A DNA stretch of 58,717 nucleotides from Bacteroidota bacterium. GTDB taxonomy: Bacteria > Bacteroidota > Bacteroidia > Chitinophagales > Chitinophagaceae. Below are positions 44,034 to 53,988 of the stretch, one piece after another. Each line of letters begins with the position of its first letter. The stretch's first letter is position 1. The notes below the pieces were generated by a model. It made no database searches. It was not told the DNA's origin and saw only the letters and a list, made by a program, of their open reading frames with translations. The translations under genes and the position numbers were made by a program. The stretch is taken from the NCBI GenBank assembly GCA_018268075.1, contig JAFDXH010000021.1, positions 1 through 58,717 on the forward strand, read 5' to 3'.

Positions 44034-45086
44034 ATGAATTTAGATCAAATTCGTATTGGATATGTGCCCTATTCCCTTAACTTATCTGCTCCAGCCGACC
44101 GTCGGCGATTTCCCTATTTTGCACAAAGAAATAATGTTGTTTATGAAATAGCTGATATAAACACTGATTACGATATCATCATACTGCCTGCACTATCCAA
44201 TCTTAGCATCTGGTTTTCTTACAAAAGAAAACACCCCAACACCCGATTCATTTTTGAGATGGTAGATAGCCTGATCCTTACTTCAGATTTATTTCGCACA
44301 CTATTTAAAGGCCCCGGCAGGTATCTTTTAGGAAAAGAATCCCGGTTTTATTTTGATTATCGAAAGCCTATAAAAAAATGGATTGGTATCGCTGATGCCG
44401 TACTTTGCTCAAGTGAGGAAATAAAAAAAAATATAATAAATAAAAATAAAAATGTGTTTGTCAGTTTTGATTTTATGCAGGGTGAAATAAAAAAATCAAA
44501 GATTGATTTTTCCACGGGCGAAAAAATAAAATTAGTTTGGGAAGGGCAAAGCGTAGTTCTACACCATCTTTTGCAATTTAAAGGGCTTTTTAAAAGGCTA
44601 AATTCTTTTTGCGAGCTCCACATAATAACTGATGAGCTTATCCCAAAATTTGGGAAACTTAAAAAAGTGAATACAGAAAAAATGCTGGCCAAGTTGCCGA
44701 TTGAAACTTTTTTCCACAAATGGGAGATTTATAAAAATTATGAAGACCTCATTAAATTTGACTGCGGCATTATCCCTCTGGATAAAAACAACTCCTTCGG
44801 CTGGCATAAGCCTGCCAATAAACTCATTTCCTTTTGGTTCTGCGGCTTGCCTACCTTAACCTCCGACACGCCCGCCTACAAAAGAATGATGAATAGGGCA
44901 GAAACAGATTGGTACTGCAATACAGAAGATGAATGGTTTGAAAAAATAATGGCGGTAAAAAACATGAGCAGCAGCGAGCGAAAATTGATTTCAGAAAAAA
45001 ACCGGGCCTTCGTGCAACAACACTTCTCTGACGAGGCATTGGATAAAGTATGGTTTGATGTACTGGAAAAAACTGTTGCGTTATAA
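44034..45086 (+). CDS. Probable GT-B-fold glycosyltransferase of unassigned family
   Basis: The 350-residue protein has a donor-half-like segment HKPANKLISFWFCGLPTLTSDTPAYKRMM, with Lys, Asn and Pro placed as in GT4-like enzymes, and a closing helix region [19 protein letters not shown]. The N-terminal half (DQIRIGYVPYSLNLSAPADRRRFPYFA) is not a pattern I can place. It is the only plus-strand gene in a long minus-strand stretch, with its own -7-like box, and its end overlaps that of the converging wzx gene by six bases. A glycosyltransferase role is inferred, not proved. Confidence 0.65.
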   Translation: MNLDQIRIGYVPYSLNLSAPADRRRFPYFAQRNNVVYEIADINTDYDIIILPALSNLSIWFSYKRKHPNTRFIFEMVDSLILTSDLFRTLFKGPGRYLLGKESRFYFDYRKPIKKWIGIADAVLCSSEEIKKNIINKNKNVFVSFDFMQGEIKKSKIDFSTGEKIKLVWEGQSVVLHHLLQFKGLFKRLNSFCELHIITDELIPKFGKLKKVNTEKMLAKLPIETFFHKWEIYKNYEDLIKFDCGIIPLDKNNSFGWHKPANKLISFWFCGLPTLTSDTPAYKRMMNRAETDWYCNTEDEWFEKIMAVKNMSSSERKLISEKNRAFVQQHFSDEALDKVWFDVLEKTVAL

Positions 45087-46322
45087 AATATGCTTGCGCA
45101 TTAAGATCCACATCAGCAACCAGTAACATCCATAGTTCAGGCAAAAGGCATAAGTAGCCCCCATAATACCATAATGGTTCATAAAATAATAAGCCAATAA
45201 TACATACAAGGCCGAAAAGGCTACTTCGGTAATTATAAATGTTTTTACCATTGCCTTTGCCAGCATTAGATATGCCAATAGCCAACTACCTATTTTAAAA
45301 AAATCGCCCAGCAATTGAAAGGTAAATAGGGGGCGCATCGGTAAAAAATCTGGTGTAAATAATATATGTACTATAAATGTTTTGCACATCCATATTACCC
45401 CCGCCAATAGGCCTACTACCGGTAAAATCATTTTATACCCTTTGCCTATTTCACTTTTAAGCTCCTGCTTATTGGTAATCTCCGAAAGCCGAGGCATATA
45501 ATACACTACCAATACACTCGTAATGAACCCAAGATAGTAATCAGATATTTTGGTTACGGCCTGCCAATACCCTGCATCCTGCACAGAAAACTGAAGGATA
45601 ATTCTGTCGCGCACTAAAATTTGCATAGCAGGTATCACAAAGCCGCTCACCACTGCCATGAGTGAAAAAGCACTAAGCATTTTTGCAGTCGGCTTATCAA
45701 ATGACCTGAGTTTTGGAAACCACTGAATCCTTAGTTTTTTAAAAAAATAAATATTAATTAAAAATACAATGAGCGCTGCGGCTGTACTGGCCACTAACAC
45801 TCCTTTTAATCCAAATAAATAGGCAAAGGATACAGTAAACGCCACACCAATAAGGCTTGTGGCAATATTCAGAATAGTAAATTTTCTGATTTCCTTTAGC
45901 CCATTAAGAATAGAAAGAAATAAACTATTGCATGCAATAAGCAATAGAAACAATCCAAACAATAAGTAGATAATTGCAAACTCTTTGGACTTAAATGCTG
46001 CTTCTGACAAGGGAGTACTACAAAAGATAACACCAATAGAAATAATGGCAGCGCAGAAAAAAACCATCAAGAAGGAGGTGTGGATTATTTGCTGCTTTCT
46101 TACCGAATCGTTCTTAAACTCAGCTAAGTACTTAACCACTCCGCCAGATATAGCCGCAGTAGCCAGCATAGTCAAGATGGCCGTTGAATTCTGAAACTGG
46201 CCAACTAAAGCAATCCCTACAGGGCCAATTTTAAGTGCCACCACTTTTATAACAATAAACCCACTTAAAAAAGTGATGGCGGTAGATATGGAAGTATAAA
46301 AACTGGTCTTTATTAAATTCAC
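45081..46322 (-). CDS. O-antigen translocase/flippase (WzxE-like)
   Basis: The 413-residue protein has 11-12 membrane helices and the family beginning [33 protein letters not shown] (split across the first helix). The segment [13 protein letters not shown] is typical of WzxE-type O-antigen translocases, which flip undecaprenyl-pyrophosphate-linked repeat units across the inner membrane. A second, differently patterned flippase lies at 51570-52877. Its start overlaps the stop of the FdtB-like gene by four bases, so it belongs to that transcript. Confidence 0.9.
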   Translation of the reverse strand: MNLIKTSFYTSISTAITFLSGFIVIKVVALKIGPVGIALVGQFQNSTAILTMLATAAISGGVVKYLAEFKNDSVRKQQIIHTSFLMVFFCAAIISIGVIFCSTPLSEAAFKSKEFAIIYLLFGLFLLLIACNSLFLSILNGLKEIRKFTILNIATSLIGVAFTVSFAYLFGLKGVLVASTAAALIVFLINIYFFKKLRIQWFPKLRSFDKPTAKMLSAFSLMAVVSGFVIPAMQILVRDRIILQFSVQDAGYWQAVTKISDYYLGFITSVLVVYYMPRLSEITNKQELKSEIGKGYKMILPVVGLLAGVIWMCKTFIVHILFTPDFLPMRPLFTFQLLGDFFKIGSWLLAYLMLAKAMVKTFIITEVAFSALYVLLAYYFMNHYGIMGATYAFCLNYGCYWLLMWILMRKHIL

Positions 46323-47434
46323 GTAAAGGAATTTACAATCTTACATACTATTTCTGCCTCCTCTGGCTGCATCACCGGGCTTATGGGCAAAGAAATTATC
46401 TGATCATGTATTTTTTCCGAAACAGGGAAACTGAGATGATTCCACTCCGTGTAAGCCTGTTGTTTGTGCGGTGGAATAGGATAATGAATTACAGTTTGGA
46501 CTCCATGATCTGAAAGATATTTTTGAAATTTATCCCTCATTGCTACTCTTACTACAAACAAATGCCAAACATGGCTTTCCAGATGCACAATATTTTTTCG
46601 ATTTTCAAACGGCAAAACTATCTGGGGGTTAGTAATATGGTCAAGATAATACTGTGCTATTTTTCGCCTTTTCTTATTGTCTTCATTTACCTCCTTCAAT
46701 TTGATAGATAAAAAGGCTGCCTGTACTTCATCCAATCGGCTATTCATTCCCTGATACAGGTTTTCATATTTTTTACCTGAGCCATAGTTTCTTAAAGCAG
46801 CTATTACTTTTGCTAATTCCGCATCGTTAGTTGTTATAGCGCCTCCGTCTCCTAATGCCCCTAAATTTTTGCCGGGATAAAAACTAAAACCAGCAGCATC
46901 GCCCATATTGCCGCAAAATATATTATTCAGTGTAGCGCCATGAGATTGAGCACAGTCTTCTATAATTTTTAATTGATGATTTTTAGCAATTTCCTTGATG
47001 GCATCCATATTACATAGCCTGCCATATAAATGCACGGGCAAAATAGCCTTTGTTTTAGAAGTAATTTTTTCTATGATCCGATTTTCGTCAATCAAATAAG
47101 TATCAATGTCTGGCTCTACCAAAATGGGAGTAAGTCCTGTTCGCGAAATAGCCAGAATACTTGCAATATAAGTATTTGAAGGCACTATTACTTCGTCTCC
47201 TTTTTTCATAATGCCCAACTCCTTATATCCTTCCAATATAAGGATTAAAGCATCCAAACCATTAGCTACACCAATACAGAAATCTGCTCCACAAAACTCA
47301 GCAAACTCTTTTTCAAATTTGCTAACATGGTCGCCCAAAATAAACCATCCTGAATCGAGCACATTTTCCATTGCCTTCAACAGTTCATTCCTATGTACCT
47401 GATTTATTTTTTTTAAATTCAAAAAGTCTATCAT
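46319..47434 (-). CDS. Sugar-nucleotide aminotransferase, FdtB/QdtB-like (DegT family)
   Basis: The 371-residue PLP enzyme is typical of FdtB/QdtB, which aminate dTDP-3-keto-6-deoxyhexose at C3. It has the PLP lysine Lys 189 in [17 protein letters not shown], the cofactor Asp in [11 protein letters not shown], and [12 protein letters not shown]. With the FdtA-like cupins and the hexapeptide acetyltransferase it completes a route to a dTDP-3-acetamido-3,6-dideoxyhexose (Fuc3NAc or Qui3NAc type). The dTDP-glucose synthesis genes (rmlA, rmlB) are not in the window. It sits between the acetyltransferase and wzx genes. Confidence 0.92.
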   Translation of the reverse strand: MIDFLNLKKINQVHRNELLKAMENVLDSGWFILGDHVSKFEKEFAEFCGADFCIGVANGLDALILILEGYKELGIMKKGDEVIVPSNTYIASILAISRTGLTPILVEPDIDTYLIDENRIIEKITSKTKAILPVHLYGRLCNMDAIKEIAKNHQLKIIEDCAQSHGATLNNIFCGNMGDAAGFSFYPGKNLGALGDGGAITTNDAELAKVIAALRNYGSGKKYENLYQGMNSRLDEVQAAFLSIKLKEVNEDNKKRRKIAQYYLDHITNPQIVLPFENRKNIVHLESHVWHLFVVRVAMRDKFQKYLSDHGVQTVIHYPIPPHKQQAYTEWNHLSFPVSEKIHDQIISLPISPVMQPEEAEIVCKIVNSFT

Positions 47435-47443
47435 AACTCAACA

Positions 47444-48238
47444 TTAGTTTTTGCTCTTCCACTTTTCGTATCCTTCTTCTTGCCAGGGCATACCACGGGA
47501 AAAATGATATGGCCATGGATAATGAGATACACCGGTATCCTTGGCTATTAATTCTCTCACGTCTTTTAAGGGTTTTGCAGGATTGCCTACTACAAGCTGG
47601 TAATCAGCTACATCCTTACCTACCACAGAATGTGCGCCTATCAACACATGCTTGCCTATTTTTACCCCGGGTAATAAAATAACCCCTACTGCAATTTGGG
47701 AGTAATCATCTACCTGAGGCCCTATACAAATATTGGATGGCGGATGTGGATCGTTTGTAAATACCGTATAAGGATAAATAAAAACATAATTTCCAATTTT
47801 TGATTTTTGGCCGATATGCACATTGCTATGTAGCCAGCAATAATCTCCCATTACAGAATGGCCTTGCAAATCACATAGAGTGCCAACCCTGCAGTTATTC
47901 CCTATCTCCATTTTCTCACGGATGGTAACTCGATGCCCCGTGCTGAAATTGTCGCCAATTACACATCCGGCATAAATAATAGAATGGCTTCTTACCATAG
48001 CACCTGCGCCAATAATCGTTTTTGGATTAATATAATTTTCATCATAATAGTAATCATTCGTTGGTTCGCCAATTACACAGTTATTGCAAATGATAGAGTC
48101 GTCCCCAATTACTACATTATCTAAAATCACTGAATCATCGCCGATTTTTACATTCTGCCCTATTGTTGCCGTTGAAGATATACGAACATTGATATTATTA
48201 AATTTCATATAACTCTTCTTTATTTTAATTTCCTTCAA
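47444..48238 (-). CDS. Hexapeptide-repeat sugar acetyltransferase (FdtC/QdtC-like)
   Basis: The 264-residue protein is almost entirely left-handed beta helix, with repeats such as ATIGQNVKIGDDSVILDNVV, then YPYTVFTNDPHPPSN and GVILLPGVKIGKHVLIGAHS. Such enzymes acetylate amino sugars with acetyl-CoA. Between the FdtB-like aminotransferase and FdtA-like cupin genes, N-acetylation of a 3-amino sugar is the likely role. The C-terminal tail (YHFSRGMPWQEEGYEKW) is not part of the helix. An internal Met 11 (MKFNNINVRI) is an alternative start. Its first four bases overlap the cupin gene's end. Confidence 0.9.
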   Translation of the reverse strand: MKEIKIKKSYMKFNNINVRISSTATIGQNVKIGDDSVILDNVVIGDDSIICNNCVIGEPTNDYYYDENYINPKTIIGAGAMVRSHSIIYAGCVIGDNFSTGHRVTIREKMEIGNNCRVGTLCDLQGHSVMGDYCWLHSNVHIGQKSKIGNYVFIYPYTVFTNDPHPPSNICIGPQVDDYSQIAVGVILLPGVKIGKHVLIGAHSVVGKDVADYQLVVGNPAKPLKDVRELIAKDTGVSHYPWPYHFSRGMPWQEEGYEKWKSKN

Positions 48239-48651
48239 ATTGATTTGAACTCTAAATATTTATCGTAATCTCTTATATAATCCTGCTCATTATAAACTGT
48301 AGAAGCAAGAACCAGACAAATACTCCCTGAAGAAAAATTGTCCAGTTCGCGCCATAGCCCCGATGGCATATATAACCCAATATAGGGACGAGCCAGATGA
48401 AATGTTCTCTTCACATTTCCGTCATCTACTATTATATCAAAACTACCGCTAGCTGCAATTATAAACTGACGCAACTCCTTATGTGCATGGCCGCCCCGGC
48501 CCGATCCGCCAGGCACATCATATAAAAAATATACCCTTTGAATATCAAACGGAATTTCTTTGCAATTATTTACTGCTGTAATATTGCCGCATAGCTGATG
48601 GTTCTTAGGCAGTTCTATAATATTACAATCATAGACCGAAGACTGTCTCAT
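48235..48651 (-). CDS. FdtA/QdtA-like sugar 3,4-ketoisomerase (cupin)
   Basis: The 138-residue cupin has the active-site motif RGGHAHKELRQFI (His 55 and His 57) and the conserved SGSFDIIVDDG and YIGLYMPSGLWRELDNFSSG. This is the FdtA/QdtA (WxcM-like) family, which isomerises dTDP-4-keto-6-deoxyglucose to the 3-keto form, the substrate of FdtB-type aminotransferases. It retains both active-site histidines and so is the better candidate for the catalytic member of the tandem pair. It overlaps each neighbour by four bases. Confidence 0.92.
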   Translation of the reverse strand: MRQSSVYDCNIIELPKNHQLCGNITAVNNCKEIPFDIQRVYFLYDVPGGSGRGGHAHKELRQFIIAASGSFDIIVDDGNVKRTFHLARPYIGLYMPSGLWRELDNFSSGSICLVLASTVYNEQDYIRDYDKYLEFKSI

Positions 48652-49055
48652 AAATTATTTTTTTGAAAGGTTTCAAATTCACGTATATAGTCTTCTTTAT
48701 TGAACAGGCTATCTGATAAATGCAGGCTCAAAGAATTTGTTGAAAAATTCTGCATGTGGCGCCATGTATTAGCAGGCAAAAACAATCCATAATAGCTTCT
48801 ATTAAGTGAAAATATTTGCTGCTCGTTATTTTGATTGGTAATTACCACATCAAAGCTACCACTTAAGGCAATAATAATTTCCTGCTGTGACCGGTATGCA
48901 TGGCCGCCCCGCGTTTCCCCGCCCGGCACATCATAGGTCCAAAAAGTTCTTTTAATTACAAAAGGGAGCTGATCCGGATTTTGTAGGAAGGTCAGGTTTC
49001 CTCTGGGGTCAGTAATTTTGGGAAGTTGTATTATTTGGGGCAACAACATCATCAC
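48648..49055 (-). CDS. FdtA-like cupin, second tandem copy with HAY in place of HAH
   Basis: The 135-residue protein is clearly paralogous to the next gene: RGGHAYRSQQEIIIALSGSFDVVI and SYYGLFLPANTWRHMQNFSTN align throughout. The second active-site His is Tyr here (His 52, Tyr 54), so it may be a different isomerase, an inactive partner or have another role. The leading MMMLL makes the exact start uncertain by one to three codons. It is the first gene after a 324-base intergenic gap. A spaced -7-like sequence (plus-strand CAAAAATTA at 49070-49078) is the only promoter hint. Confidence 0.87.
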   Translation of the reverse strand: MMMLLPQIIQLPKITDPRGNLTFLQNPDQLPFVIKRTFWTYDVPGGETRGGHAYRSQQEIIIALSGSFDVVITNQNNEQQIFSLNRSYYGLFLPANTWRHMQNFSTNSLSLHLSDSLFNKEDYIREFETFQKNNL

Positions 49056-49379
49056 ATATTTTAGTGCCGCAAAAATTAAACATTTTATTTAAATCGCGTA
49101 TATTTTATTGGCTATTTACTGAAATTAATACTTTAAGCCGACTTGCCTTCAAAAAAATTTCCGATTCTTGGCTGGCATATAATCGCACCTAAATCAAATA
49201 TCACTTACTTCATTCTGATGGAAACGTTTTCTAACAGTGATTGAGTATGTAATGCCTAATTGGTATAAGATACTTGTTCGACATAAACTTAAAAAACAAA
49301 AAAAACATTTTTATCGCCTTTAGAAAATTATCTCAATCCCCTTAATTATCCTTTAGAATTCAACAAAAGAAAACTGCTA
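49056..49379. other. 324-base non-coding gap between glycan modules
   Basis: This AT-rich stretch separates the 3-amino-sugar cassette from the GT2-Wzy-Wzx-Wzz-Wza group. No open frame with recognisable content, hairpin terminator or repeat was seen. The only hint is TAATTTTTG on the minus strand (49078-49070), which is TAnnTTTG with one extra base, shortly before the cupin gene. Confidence 0.6.
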
Positions 49380-50279
49380 CTACTTTTTTGCTACCAACAT
49401 TCCATAACCTTTAAAAACTGCAGGCACCTCCTTTATTTTTCCTTTAAAAATCAAAAATAAAACCCTGGAAAAAGGTTCGATCAAGAATGTAGATACCCAA
49501 GTAGTCCAATAGCCCATTTGGCTAAAATGCTTTCTGGCATACTTAAGCCGGCTTTGCAAGCTCAGATAAAGCCGAAAAGCTTTAACAGACTTTGTGGTTC
49601 CTTCGCCTATATGAATGGCCCTTATATCGCTATTAAAATAGGATCTTTCACCTATTTCCGCTATTCGTTTAGAAAAATCAACTTCTTCAAAATAAACAAA
49701 AAATTGTTCGTCAAAATAACCCACCTTCTGGAAAATAGAAGTACGCATAAACATGAATGCCCCCATAACCTGATCTACAAAGCGGCTTGATTTATGGTCA
49801 AAATCATTCATGATAATACCGGGAGTAAAAATTGAAGGCGCCAACTTGGGCAACCCTAAAGCATCTTTAAAAAATCCAAATGGCGAAGGGAACCTTGAGC
49901 AACTTGGGGTAATCTCGCTTATTTCATTTACAAGCTGGCAACCTAATATAGTGACAGCATTATTTAATGCCAGAAAATCGCTGCAATCAGTCAAGGTATG
50001 ATTTAGCAATTGCGCATCAGGATTTAATAACAACACATATTCTGATTTACATTTTCTAAACCCCTGATTACATCCTTTAGCGAACCCTAAATTCTCATCA
50101 TTTATTACAATTTCCAATTTCTCTCTGGCTGCAATCCTTTTTAAAGAATCATCCTTTGAATTATTATCAATTATATATACTGTTCCTAATAATGAAATAT
50201 TTTCCTCGATAAAGATTGAGTCAATACATTGAGATAAATATTCACCACTATTCCAATTAATAATTACAATATCTACCAT
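49380..50279 (-). CDS. GT2-family glycosyltransferase, rhamnosyltransferase-like
   Basis: The 299-residue GT-A enzyme has VDIVIINWNSGEYLSQCIDSI, VYIIDNNSKDDSL, NDENLGFAKGCNQGFRKC and YVLLLNPDAQL. NPDA in place of DxD is typical of the WbbL/RfbF rhamnosyltransferase-type group. FFVYFEEVDFSKRIAE holds the catalytic-base acidic residues. The sugar transferred is not certain. Its start overlaps the wzy stop by seven bases, so it is the last gene of the wza-wzz-wzx-wzy-GT2 run. Confidence 0.9.
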   Translation of the reverse strand: MVDIVIINWNSGEYLSQCIDSIFIEENISLLGTVYIIDNNSKDDSLKRIAAREKLEIVINDENLGFAKGCNQGFRKCKSEYVLLLNPDAQLLNHTLTDCSDFLALNNAVTILGCQLVNEISEITPSCSRFPSPFGFFKDALGLPKLAPSIFTPGIIMNDFDHKSSRFVDQVMGAFMFMRTSIFQKVGYFDEQFFVYFEEVDFSKRIAEIGERSYFNSDIRAIHIGEGTTKSVKAFRLYLSLQSRLKYARKHFSQMGYWTTWVSTFLIEPFSRVLFLIFKGKIKEVPAVFKGYGMLVAKK

Positions 50280-51565
50280 CTTACTTTATATAATAATTTA
50301 TTGCAAAATAAAATCACTTCTGTGTAAAAAATAATTTGTAGCCATGTAGAAAACAGCGTCATGTATTGATCCTGAAAAAAACTCATCATTAAAGGGTAAA
50401 GCATGAATGTAAAATATATTACAAACCGAATTTTCTTACCATGCAATGCTTTGCAAAAAAGTAAAGTATGTATTATTGAAAATAAGGACAGCATTAGCAA
50501 TACATAAATAAATCCAAAATCCTTTATATAGGGGCTGTAAACAGTATATACATTGGTAGGATATGGAATGAAAACAAACTCTTTGACTAATTTGTTCTCC
50601 TGTGTTTTGGAATTCTCCTTATTAATCACAGATAATACCTTTGAAAAAAAACCAAGTGTATTTTGCCCATTATAATTAATTTGAAAGTTATGATTTAATT
50701 CATAATCAAGTGCATTTAATGAGGAGGCTAGATAAATAGCTGTAGTTTGAGAAGCCGGGTATAAATTATCCTTGATAGTATCGCCAGAGTCGCCGCCCTT
50801 ACCATAAAAAATTCCCATTGATGTAAAAAAAACTAAAAATACAGTCAATAAAAAAAAATTCCTTCTTAAAGAAAATCTCTTTCCTTGAATATAGCTTATT
50901 CCTAAATAAATAGCCAGAATCAAAAAGAAAAATGTACGACCTGTAGAAAAAACAGCATAAGTAATTACTGCTAATATGCTAATAATATGCAGCGTTAGGT
51001 TTTTTTTACTCCTAACATTTAAGTAAGAGTACAGGTTGATAGCATATACTACAAATGAAAAGGAGATTAAATATTTAACGGGACCGATATCCTCATCACC
51101 ATAGCTTAATTCGGTTCTAAGCCCTACAAAAAAATTATCAATGTTAGAAGCAAGAAACACGCGGTAGGAGGCAATAATAAAAAGAGGAAGCCCTATCACC
51201 GCTATTGCAGTTAATACAATACGAAAATTTAATTGCGGTACCTGATCTATATACCTGTTAATTGGTGCAATAGGTGTCCATAAAAGTGTTTTTTGATAAA
51301 CTATTTGAGTGATATAGGAAGATATTACAAAAACTACTGTACCTGCAAAAAAAAGGAGATAGGTTGTAACATGAAGTGGAAATAACTCATTAAGGATTGT
51401 TAACCTAAAAAAAAATCTCAAAAAAATGATTACAAACCAAACAAAAGAGAATACCACAGCCGGTTGCAAAACTTTTCTTTTAAATAGGTAATATGCTAAA
51501 AAGAAAATAATACCCTGAATTAAAATAAAAATTACGTCAAACAATATGCTGGTCAAATCTATCAT
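50273..51565 (-). CDS. O-antigen/oligosaccharide repeat-unit polymerase (Wzy-like)
   Basis: The 430-residue protein has about 11-12 membrane helices and a large hydrophilic loop near residues 255-335 (GGDSGDTIKDNLYPASQTTA and following). This layout is typical of the Wzy-type oligosaccharide repeat-unit polymerase that joins flipped repeat units in the periplasm. Conserved-looking RTELSYGDEDIGPVKYL and FSTGRTFFFLILAIYLG fit that group. It lies four bases after the flippase gene and overlaps the GT2 gene, which supports the assignment. Wzy proteins vary greatly, so topology and context carry most of the weight. Confidence 0.8.
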   Translation of the reverse strand: MIDLTSILFDVIFILIQGIIFFLAYYLFKRKVLQPAVVFSFVWFVIIFLRFFFRLTILNELFPLHVTTYLLFFAGTVVFVISSYITQIVYQKTLLWTPIAPINRYIDQVPQLNFRIVLTAIAVIGLPLFIIASYRVFLASNIDNFFVGLRTELSYGDEDIGPVKYLISFSFVVYAINLYSYLNVRSKKNLTLHIISILAVITYAVFSTGRTFFFLILAIYLGISYIQGKRFSLRRNFFLLTVFLVFFTSMGIFYGKGGDSGDTIKDNLYPASQTTAIYLASSLNALDYELNHNFQINYNGQNTLGFFSKVLSVINKENSKTQENKLVKEFVFIPYPTNVYTVYSPYIKDFGFIYVLLMLSLFSIIHTLLFCKALHGKKIRFVIYFTFMLYPLMMSFFQDQYMTLFSTWLQIIFYTEVILFCNKLLYKVRW

Positions 51566-51569
51566 TCGC

Positions 51570-52877
51570 CTATTTCTTTTTTATAAAATTAAACCCCTGA
51601 TATACTCTTTTAATTTTTACCAATTCAACACTTTTAATCAGAACCCTTAATTCAGTAAACGAAATTAATAGTACATACACCGTTGCAGATAAAACAAAAC
51701 CTATTGGGTAAATTAATTCACTACCACTACTGCCAAAAAGCAAATAAAATAATAACTGTACTGCAAAAGCTATAATTACAAGTATTAATAAAACAAAACT
51801 TTGCATCCGAAGCTCAAACCTCTTTTGAATTAATATACCTACTTGCCAAATAAATGATCCTGTAATTACCAAAAATCCCATCATCCTGTATGTGGCTGTG
51901 TCAGGAATTTTTAATAAGAAAAATAGAATGTCCGAGCCAAACAACCAATATCCTGTACTAACCACAACATATCCTATTAATTCAAACTTTATTATCTTCT
52001 TTAAAAGATTTCTGATTTCGGAATTATTACCTACCTGGTAGGCCGAGGTAAGTATGGGAAAAACAGAAGTAATAATTGGCGAAATAATGAGTACTATACT
52101 TTTGCTTATCAAATCAAAAATAGCCTGATAATTTCCTTGCATTTCCCCGCCGAAGTTTTTGAGTATAAATATTTTGTCAATATATGACAGCAGATAGGCA
52201 AACACAAACCAAAAAGATAGGGGGCCGCCATATTTCAAGAATTTTTTAAAAAGGGGCTCATGAGCCAATCCTATATTCTCAGAATTACTAATTTTAAAAT
52301 AACTATTGGATTGCTTTTGGAGGTAGACCAATGAAAATAAATAAGATATAATCACTGCAAGAAAGAGGCTATATAAATAATTTACGTGAGTAAGTAACAG
52401 AAAACAGAGCGCAACTAAAATATAAGAGGCTGTTCGTATCAGCTCTGAAAAAATTATTTTTTTAGATAAAAAAGCTGCTTGAAGAATAGGGGCAATAGTA
52501 AATTGTAATGAACTTACAAATAATGCAAGTAGGCAAAAAAGGCTTAAAACGTAACTATGACTAAAATATAAAAACCCGCAAAAAACAGGAACAAAAAAAG
52601 CAAGTTGCGTTTTTAAGGATATCTCTAAAGTGCCTTTTGCAAACCTATTTTGATTTTTACTCGTTGGGAAAAATCTAATGATGCTTTGAGTAATCCAACC
52701 GGAGAGAACTGCAGATAAGATTAAAACAGCATTATACCATAATGCAAAACTTCCATATCCCTTAGCGCCCAGTACATGCTTAAACAGGGGAATTGACAAT
52801 CCTGTTATTGCTGCAGGAAGAATAATACTGATTAAATAATTAAAGTAGTCCTTTTTAAACCTGCTAAATAAATCCAT
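51570..52877 (-). CDS. Polysaccharide flippase (Wzx/MurJ-like superfamily)
   Basis: The 435-residue protein has about 12 membrane helices and a typical polysaccharide-flippase start (NYLISIILPAAITGLSIPLF). GAKGYGSFALWYNAVLILSAV is the usual second-helix pattern of this family (LGAxGYGxFA). It should flip lipid-linked repeat units for the Wzy polymerase encoded four bases downstream. Its pattern differs from the WzxE-like protein at 45081-46322, so the locus has two flippases of different branches. Confidence 0.9.
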   Translation of the reverse strand: MDLFSRFKKDYFNYLISIILPAAITGLSIPLFKHVLGAKGYGSFALWYNAVLILSAVLSGWITQSIIRFFPTSKNQNRFAKGTLEISLKTQLAFFVPVFCGFLYFSHSYVLSLFCLLALFVSSLQFTIAPILQAAFLSKKIIFSELIRTASYILVALCFLLLTHVNYLYSLFLAVIISYLFSLVYLQKQSNSYFKISNSENIGLAHEPLFKKFLKYGGPLSFWFVFAYLLSYIDKIFILKNFGGEMQGNYQAIFDLISKSIVLIISPIITSVFPILTSAYQVGNNSEIRNLLKKIIKFELIGYVVVSTGYWLFGSDILFFLLKIPDTATYRMMGFLVITGSFIWQVGILIQKRFELRMQSFVLLILVIIAFAVQLLFYLLFGSSGSELIYPIGFVLSATVYVLLISFTELRVLIKSVELVKIKRVYQGFNFIKKK

Positions 52878-52931
52878 TTTTTTTGATGAAAGATTAATGT
52901 TTGATTATTTCATAGCAGTATTGAAAAAATA

Positions 52932-53972
52932 TTATTTTTTGATTAACTGCGCCAACCCCCAAATAACCAAAACCAAAAGTTCAACCAAAATTGCAAATAA
53001 AATTGCAGCTTTTAATTTCCCCATTTTAATAATTTCCATTGGGTAGTTTGCCTTGTCTATTATCTGCATCAATGGTATTTCGTTTAAGTATTGAAACCTT
53101 GCAAGTTCAAGATTTTTGAACATTTCACCATAAGCCGCACCATACACCTGAATATTTGTTTGTTGTTTTAAAACAGGTACCTGAGCCGCAGAAAATGCGG
53201 GATTAATGTTTACATCCTGTACAGCCGCTCTTTCAGAAATACTTGAATTGAGATTCCCTTTCATAGAAGCCACTCGATCTTCCAGTACATCTAAGGTCTC
53301 CTTTGCCTTTTTGGTTCTTATTTCAATATAATATGCATTCGTCTGAGCTACGATTCTATCTGTAAAGTCTTTAGTGAATTTTTCATTGGGACTTACCACA
53401 TTGACTTCGTAAATACCCAATTTTCTATCTGGCCTTTGTGCTACTAAATTATTTTGAGCAAAGCCTTGGTAAACCCGGTACAATATACTGTCTTGTTGAT
53501 AGGTAAACGTCCTTCTGTCCTGACCAACTGGAAAGTGAACAACAGCACTCTTTCCCGGCTTGGTGCCTTCCCTTGCCTTTTCAAGATAATATTCTATTAA
53601 GGTATAGGGTTTGTTTTCAAAAGTATCTATTGAAAGCAATACGCCCTCTACCATACGCCGGCTTTTCATGATTTCCAGAATATTATCCCCTGCAAAAATG
53701 TCCTTACCACTTCCTATATTGATTCCAAATTGTGAAGCAAGATTTAGGAAATTACCTATTCCGCCATTGTCGCCATCATCTAAGGCAAAAGTAAGCCGGC
53801 TTTTATACGCTGGCTTCTGAGAGGATGCATAATAAATGCCAACAACACCAGCCAATATGCCTACTATTAAAAAAAGCCACCACAGTTTTAGTAGTCTAAT
53901 TATAATACTTCCCAGATGAAATACCGGCATTTCCTTATTTTCAATTTCACTTTGTATAACAGGCATACTCAT
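52932..53972 (-). CDS. Polysaccharide chain-length regulator/co-polymerase (Wzz-like)
   Basis: The protein of about 346 residues has two membrane helices, near the N-terminus (KLWWLFLIVGILAGVVGIYY) and the C-terminus (AAILFAILVELLVLVIWGLA), with a periplasmic part containing coiled-coil-like helices. This is the Wzz layout; no tyrosine-kinase domain follows. It would control chain length with Wzy and connect to the SLBB exporter. The ATG at 53972 (MSMPVIQSEIENKE) is preferred because it begins just after the SLBB stop; the ATG at 54035 would overlap that gene by 47 bases with residues not expected in the family. Confidence 0.88.
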   Translation of the reverse strand: MSMPVIQSEIENKEMPVFHLGSIIIRLLKLWWLFLIVGILAGVVGIYYASSQKPAYKSRLTFALDDGDNGGIGNFLNLASQFGINIGSGKDIFAGDNILEIMKSRRMVEGVLLSIDTFENKPYTLIEYYLEKAREGTKPGKSAVVHFPVGQDRRTFTYQQDSILYRVYQGFAQNNLVAQRPDRKLGIYEVNVVSPNEKFTKDFTDRIVAQTNAYYIEIRTKKAKETLDVLEDRVASMKGNLNSSISERAAVQDVNINPAFSAAQVPVLKQQTNIQVYGAAYGEMFKNLELARFQYLNEIPLMQIIDKANYPMEIIKMGKLKAAILFAILVELLVLVIWGLAQLIKK

Positions 53973-53988
53973 ACGATTTCTATATTTT

